The notes beneath the pieces were generated by a model. It made no database searches. It saw nothing but the letters and a program-made list of their open reading frames with translations, and had not been told where the DNA came from. Of a stretch of DNA of 64,000 nt, positions 60,772 through 64,000 are shown piece after piece. The translations under genes were made by a program, and so were the position numbers. Source of the DNA: PRS1 sp965250265 (lineage in GTDB: Bacteria > Bacteroidota > Bacteroidia > Flavobacteriales > Flavobacteriaceae). Numbering within the stretch: position 1 is the stretch's first letter; every line of letters starts with the position of its first letter. Location: positions 310,001 to 374,000 of the forward strand of contig CBDFNO010000015.1 in assembly GCA_965250265.1 (NCBI GenBank), given 5' to 3'.

Positions 60772-61785
60772 ATGCAATTAATTTTAAAGTCTTACAACTT
60801 AAAACTCAAGCATACATTTACAATTTCACGAGAGTCTTATAACATACAACCTAGTCTAATAGTTGAACTTAAAGATAGTAATGTATCTGGTTTTGGAGAA
60901 GCTAGCTCAAACCCATATTATAAAATTACTGTCCCAAAAATGATTGAAGATTTAAAAGTATTAAAATCGATGATTGAAGGCATAACAAATGTAACTCCTG
61001 AAAAATATTGGGATAAAATGTATCCGTTTTTAAAGCACAATATGTTTGCTTTATGTGCTTTAGATTTAGCATATAATGATTTGTATGCAAGGAAAAAGGG
61101 CAAAAAACTATACGAGCTTTGGAATTACTCCATCAAAAAAAATCCTCTAACAAATTATACTATTGGGATTGATTCTATAGAAAAAATGGTTGCTAAAATG
61201 AAAGAGCTCCCTTGGCCTATTTATAAAATAAAGCTAGGTACAAAAGAAGATATAAAAATTGTTAAAGAGCTACGTAAATTCACGGATGCTGTTTTTAGAA
61301 TTGATGCTAATTGTGGTTGGAGTGTAAAGGAAACAATCGACAATGCTATAGCTTTAAAAGCACTTGGAGTAGAATTTTTAGAACAACCATTAAAGGCCAA
61401 CGATTGGGATGGGCATAAAGAAGTATTTCAAAAATCTGTTTTACCAATTATTGCAGATGAAAGTTGCCAGATTGAAGAAGATGTTACTAAATGCCATTTG
61501 CATTTTCATGGTGTAAATGTTAAGTTAGTTAAATGTGGCGGATTAACCTCAGCTAGACGAATGCTAATTAATGCTAGAGGGCTAGGTATGAAAACTATGG
61601 TAGGGTGTATGACGGAATCTTCTGTTGGTATTTCGGCAATCGCTCATTTACTTCCTTTATTAGATTATGTTGATATGGATGGCACACTATTATTAGAAAA
61701 TGATATTGCTAATGGTGTAACTTTTAATAATGGTGTTGTACAATATAGTAGCTTGAATGGTATAGGAGCTTCTTTAATTATGTAG
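60772..61785 (+). CDS. Dipeptide epimerase (enolase superfamily, muconate-lactonizing type)
   Basis: A 337-residue enzyme: capping domain (1-120), then barrel. Acid/base Lys in IYKIKLG (Lys-x-Lys, about 155-161), metal ligands in FRIDANCGWS (Asp), FLEQPL (Glu) and IIADESCQ (Asp), and VKLVKCGG (second acid/base Lys). These fit Ala-Glu-type dipeptide epimerases. Probably epimerises muropeptide-derived L-Ala-D-Glu or other dipeptides. The next gene starts 3 bp later. Confidence 0.9.
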   Translation: MQLILKSYNLKLKHTFTISRESYNIQPSLIVELKDSNVSGFGEASSNPYYKITVPKMIEDLKVLKSMIEGITNVTPEKYWDKMYPFLKHNMFALCALDLAYNDLYARKKGKKLYELWNYSIKKNPLTNYTIGIDSIEKMVAKMKELPWPIYKIKLGTKEDIKIVKELRKFTDAVFRIDANCGWSVKETIDNAIALKALGVEFLEQPLKANDWDGHKEVFQKSVLPIIADESCQIEEDVTKCHLHFHGVNVKLVKCGGLTSARRMLINARGLGMKTMVGCMTESSVGISAIAHLLPLLDYVDMDGTLLLENDIANGVTFNNGVVQYSSLNGIGASLIM

Positions 61786-61788
61786 ATT

Positions 61789-62826
61789 ATGATTGTTGAT
61801 AGTTTCCCAGACAGAGAAATTACTATAAATAACAAACAATATTTATATTTTGGAGGCACATCTTATTTAGGCATGTCAACTCATCCTGATTTTCAGGATA
61901 CAATTACCAATGGTATAAAAAAATGGGGAGCTTCTTATGGTAGCTCAAGAGACTCTAATATTAAACTATCCGTTTATAATAAGGCTGAAACTTTCTTTGC
62001 TAGTCAAATAGGTTCAGAAGCTACAGTTAGTGTTTCGTCTGGCACTTTAGCAGGAACATTGGTTTTAGATTATTTATCAAAATTTAAAAACACGTTTTAC
62101 CATTATCCTAAAACACATCCAGCTATCTTAAACAACAAAAGTTTACCTTTATTTATTAATGGTAAGTTGCATTCAAATTTGTTAAATCATACTCAAGAAG
62201 ATATAGTTATTACGGTCGATGCTGTTTTATCTTTAGAGGTAAAACCAACATCTTTCGAATTTTTAAATAAAATTTCAAGACAAAAGAAAATAACTCTTGT
62301 TATTGATGAATCTCACAGTTTTGGAATTGTTGGAAAAAAAGGTGAAGGAATATATAATACAATGCCACAGCAAAACTTACATAGAAAAGTCATGATATCT
62401 TCTCTAGGTAAAGCGTTTAGTTTATCAGGTGGAATTATAGCAGCAGATAAAAGTTTTATAGAAAGAATTAAAAACCAGCCTCTTTTTATTTCTTCATCTG
62501 GTACAAATCCAGCATATTTGGAAACTTATTTACTATCTCAAAATTTGTTTAAAGCACAACGAAAAAAACTTAGAGAGAATTTGGAGTTTTTATTTAAAAA
62601 CCTTTCACCAACAAATCTATTTAAATACATTAAAAACTATCCAGTAATTTATTGCCAGGATAGTAGTATTAACAAAAAGTTATTTAATAAAGGTATTGTA
62701 ATTACAAATTTTAAATATCCTACATATAAAAACGAAATGAATAGAATTGTAATTACAGCAAATCACACTCAAGAAGATTTAAAAAAATTAAAAAGTACTT
62801 TAATGGAATTCTCAGAAAAGCCATAA
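61789..62826 (+). CDS. Alpha-oxoamine-synthase-fold PLP enzyme (AONS/KBL-like)
   Basis: A 345-residue fold type I PLP enzyme. Motifs: FGGTSYLGM (substrate-entrance region), TVSVSSGTLAGTLVLDYL, IDESHSFGIVG (PLP-stacking His and Asp) and the PLP lysine in SSLGKAFSLSGG. It resembles biotin-pathway 8-amino-7-oxononanoate synthase and glycine C-acetyltransferase but is shorter. Cotranscribed with the dipeptide epimerase (3 bp). A role in amino-acid/dipeptide metabolism is inferred. Confidence 0.82.
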   Translation: MIVDSFPDREITINNKQYLYFGGTSYLGMSTHPDFQDTITNGIKKWGASYGSSRDSNIKLSVYNKAETFFASQIGSEATVSVSSGTLAGTLVLDYLSKFKNTFYHYPKTHPAILNNKSLPLFINGKLHSNLLNHTQEDIVITVDAVLSLEVKPTSFEFLNKISRQKKITLVIDESHSFGIVGKKGEGIYNTMPQQNLHRKVMISSLGKAFSLSGGIIAADKSFIERIKNQPLFISSSGTNPAYLETYLLSQNLFKAQRKKLRENLEFLFKNLSPTNLFKYIKNYPVIYCQDSSINKKLFNKGIVITNFKYPTYKNEMNRIVITANHTQEDLKKLKSTLMEFSEKP

Positions 62827-62861
62827 GGGCTAAAATCTATAAACTTTAAGGGGTTGAAAAA

Positions 62862-63869
62862 TCAAGTTGATCCCCTTGTAATTATACTCGTTTTAATAAC
62901 TTTAATTTCTGGTTCAAAAAGGTCATCCTTATTTTCTAATCTTTTAACAAGCAACTGCACCGCTTTTTTACCAATATCATCGGCATGTTGATTAATAGTA
63001 CTAAGCTTAGGTACAGAAAGTTTAGAAATGATATCATCTGCAAATCCAATTATAGACATATCTTTTGGAATATTATATCCGAGACTAGTGGCAATATTAA
63101 TAGCTATCACTCCAGAAGCATTGTCGGCCGCAATAATGCCATCAACTTTTTTATTATGTTCTAAAAATGATTTTATCTGTTTTTGTGGGCCTTCATTATT
63201 ATCGATTTTTAAGACAAGAGGTTTTTCTTTGTAATCCAGATTATTTATTAATGCCTTTTTATAACCTGCCTCTCTTAACTTGCCTACATTCAAGTCGTCA
63301 ATATTACTTATAAAAGCTATTGCTTTTCGGTCTTGATCCATTAATAATTTAGTTGCCTTATTAGTAGCTTCGAAATCGTCGATAATTACTTTATCACATC
63401 TTACATCATTCGCAACACGATCGAACATTACAATCGGTAATCCCTGCTTCATTGTATAGTTAAAATGATCTATTTCGCTTTTCAATTGAGATTCTTCTGC
63501 AACCGATAAGATAAAACCATCTACGCTTCCGTTTGCAAGTAATTGCAAACTACCAATCTCTTTTTTCATTGACTCATTAGACATACAGGTAATAATGTTA
63601 TAACCTTTTTTTGCTGCCTCCTTTTCAATTCCAAATAAAACCTTAGCAAAAAAGTGATTAAGTATATCCGGTATTATAACACCTATGGTATTGGTCTTAT
63701 TACTTTTTAGGCTTAAGGCAACTTTGTTAGGCTTATAATTATAAAAAGTGGCAAGCTCCTTTACCCGTATAATAGTATTCTTGCTTATTTCTTCGCTGTC
63801 ATTAAGTGCCTTTGACACTGTAGATACCGAAACATTTAATTCTTTTGCTAATTGTTTTAAAGTCACCAT
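62862..63869 (-). CDS. LacI family transcriptional regulator
   Basis: A 335-residue regulator. HTH: TLKQLAKELNVSVSTVSKAL (about 3-22) with hinge NYKPNKVALSLKS; periplasmic-binding-protein-like effector domain (about 60-330, TIGVIIPDILNHFF, GIIAADNASGV, MSIIGFADDIISKL). The effector is probably a sugar. It is convergent with the oxoamine gene (35 bp). Target genes are likely beyond the right edge. Confidence 0.94.
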   Translation of the reverse strand: MVTLKQLAKELNVSVSTVSKALNDSEEISKNTIIRVKELATFYNYKPNKVALSLKSNKTNTIGVIIPDILNHFFAKVLFGIEKEAAKKGYNIITCMSNESMKKEIGSLQLLANGSVDGFILSVAEESQLKSEIDHFNYTMKQGLPIVMFDRVANDVRCDKVIIDDFEATNKATKLLMDQDRKAIAFISNIDDLNVGKLREAGYKKALINNLDYKEKPLVLKIDNNEGPQKQIKSFLEHNKKVDGIIAADNASGVIAINIATSLGYNIPKDMSIIGFADDIISKLSVPKLSTINQHADDIGKKAVQLLVKRLENKDDLFEPEIKVIKTSIITRGST

Positions 63870-63889
63870 GTCCTTTACTATTATAACTA

Positions 63890-63924
63890 AAAAGGAGTGT
63901 AATTTACAAAATTACACTCCTTTT
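63890..63924 (-). terminator. Terminator of the right-edge gene
   Basis: AAAAGGAGTGTAAT (63890-63903) pairs with ATTACACTCCTTTT (63911-63924), loop of 7. It lies between the right-edge partial gene and the LacI gene. Confidence 0.85.
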
Positions 63925-63949
63925 AACTAACAATTAAATTAATCTATTA

Positions 63950-64000
63950 TTATTGTTTAACCAATTTAACGCTGCTTACGCCGCTAATTGTTTCTATGTG
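63950..64000 (-). CDS. C-terminal end of an unidentified protein (cut by window edge)
   Basis: The reverse strand reads HIETISGVSSVKLVKQ then stop TAA. Ending in a hydrophobic-basic stretch is common for type IX secretion sorting domains, but 16 residues are too few to assign a family. A terminator follows within 26 bp. Confidence 0.5.
   Translation of the reverse strand, partial: HIETISGVSSVKLVKQ

Overview
The window is an AT-rich segment from a member of the Bacteroidota, almost certainly a flavobacterium (family Flavobacteriaceae). Support comes from SusC/SusD outer-membrane nutrient systems, a type IX secretion C-terminal signal, many lipoproteins with Cys-Ser/Asp-rich starts, TAnnTTTG-like -7 promoter boxes, the absence of clear Shine-Dalgarno sequences, and BlaI/M56, TPR-kinase and AraC regulators of flavobacterial style. 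The genus cannot be fixed from the sequence. One tRNA gene is present (Leu, anticodon UAG). No rRNA, CRISPR array, phage or insertion sequence was seen.

Region 1 (1-10.8 kb) is a starch/maltodextrin utilisation locus. A divergent LacI-type repressor (cut by the window edge) and a palindromic operator precede susC, susD, a SusE-like starch-binding lipoprotein, a large secreted GH13 amylase with a type IX sorting domain, and a small surface lipoprotein. A GH5-like secreted glycosidase converges on it (10.8-13.4 kb). The SusD protein carries an inserted copy of the starch-binding module that is tripled in the neighbouring SusE.

Region 2 (13.5-21.1 kb) holds tRNA-Leu, an M20 dipeptidase, a sulfotransferase, an EamA transporter, a PhnA-like protein, a BlaI/M56 regulatory pair whose metalloprotease has a tail of 41-residue Lys/Arg-rich repeats, and a DUF4407 membrane protein.

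Region 3 (21.2-34.5 kb) looks like a modified-amino-acid catabolic block. A three-domain fusion (hydroxylysine-kinase-like, M23 peptidase, class-III PLP phospho-lyase-like) is followed at once by galactokinase. Then comes a complete trans-4-hydroxyproline route on the minus strand (epimerase, D-amino-acid oxidoreductase, deaminase, ketoglutarate-semialdehyde dehydrogenase, plus DUF885, VOC and DUF1272 proteins), with a divergent AraC regulator. Together they suggest use of collagen-derived hydroxyproline and galactosyl-hydroxylysine; this is an inference.

Region 4 (34.5-47.6 kb) has two paralogous secreted proteins made of duplicated ferredoxin-like halves (one carrying a REP-like sequence inside its reading frame), housekeeping genes (hemW, ruvC), a glycosyltransferase beside a truncated membrane-protein remnant, and a second BlaI/M56 pair with TonB-like C-terminal modules.

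Region 5 (47.6-51.4 kb) has a TPR histidine kinase and NarL-type response regulator, a tiny secreted peptide gene, and, beyond the regulator, a duplicated intergenic unit that looks like two tandem minus-strand small RNAs, each with an upstream GGTTTTYCC motif and an intrinsic terminator. This is the most likely undescribed element in the window.

Region 6 (51.4-58.7 kb) is a minus-strand cluster of a flavin monooxygenase, an unknown protein, an MFS transporter, a sulfotransferase and two arylsulfate sulfotransferase-like lipoproteins, suggesting oxidation and sulfation of an unknown small molecule. Region 7 (58.8-64 kb) has an alpha/beta hydrolase, an SGNH hydrolase, a dipeptide epimerase plus an oxoamine-synthase-like enzyme, and a second LacI regulator.
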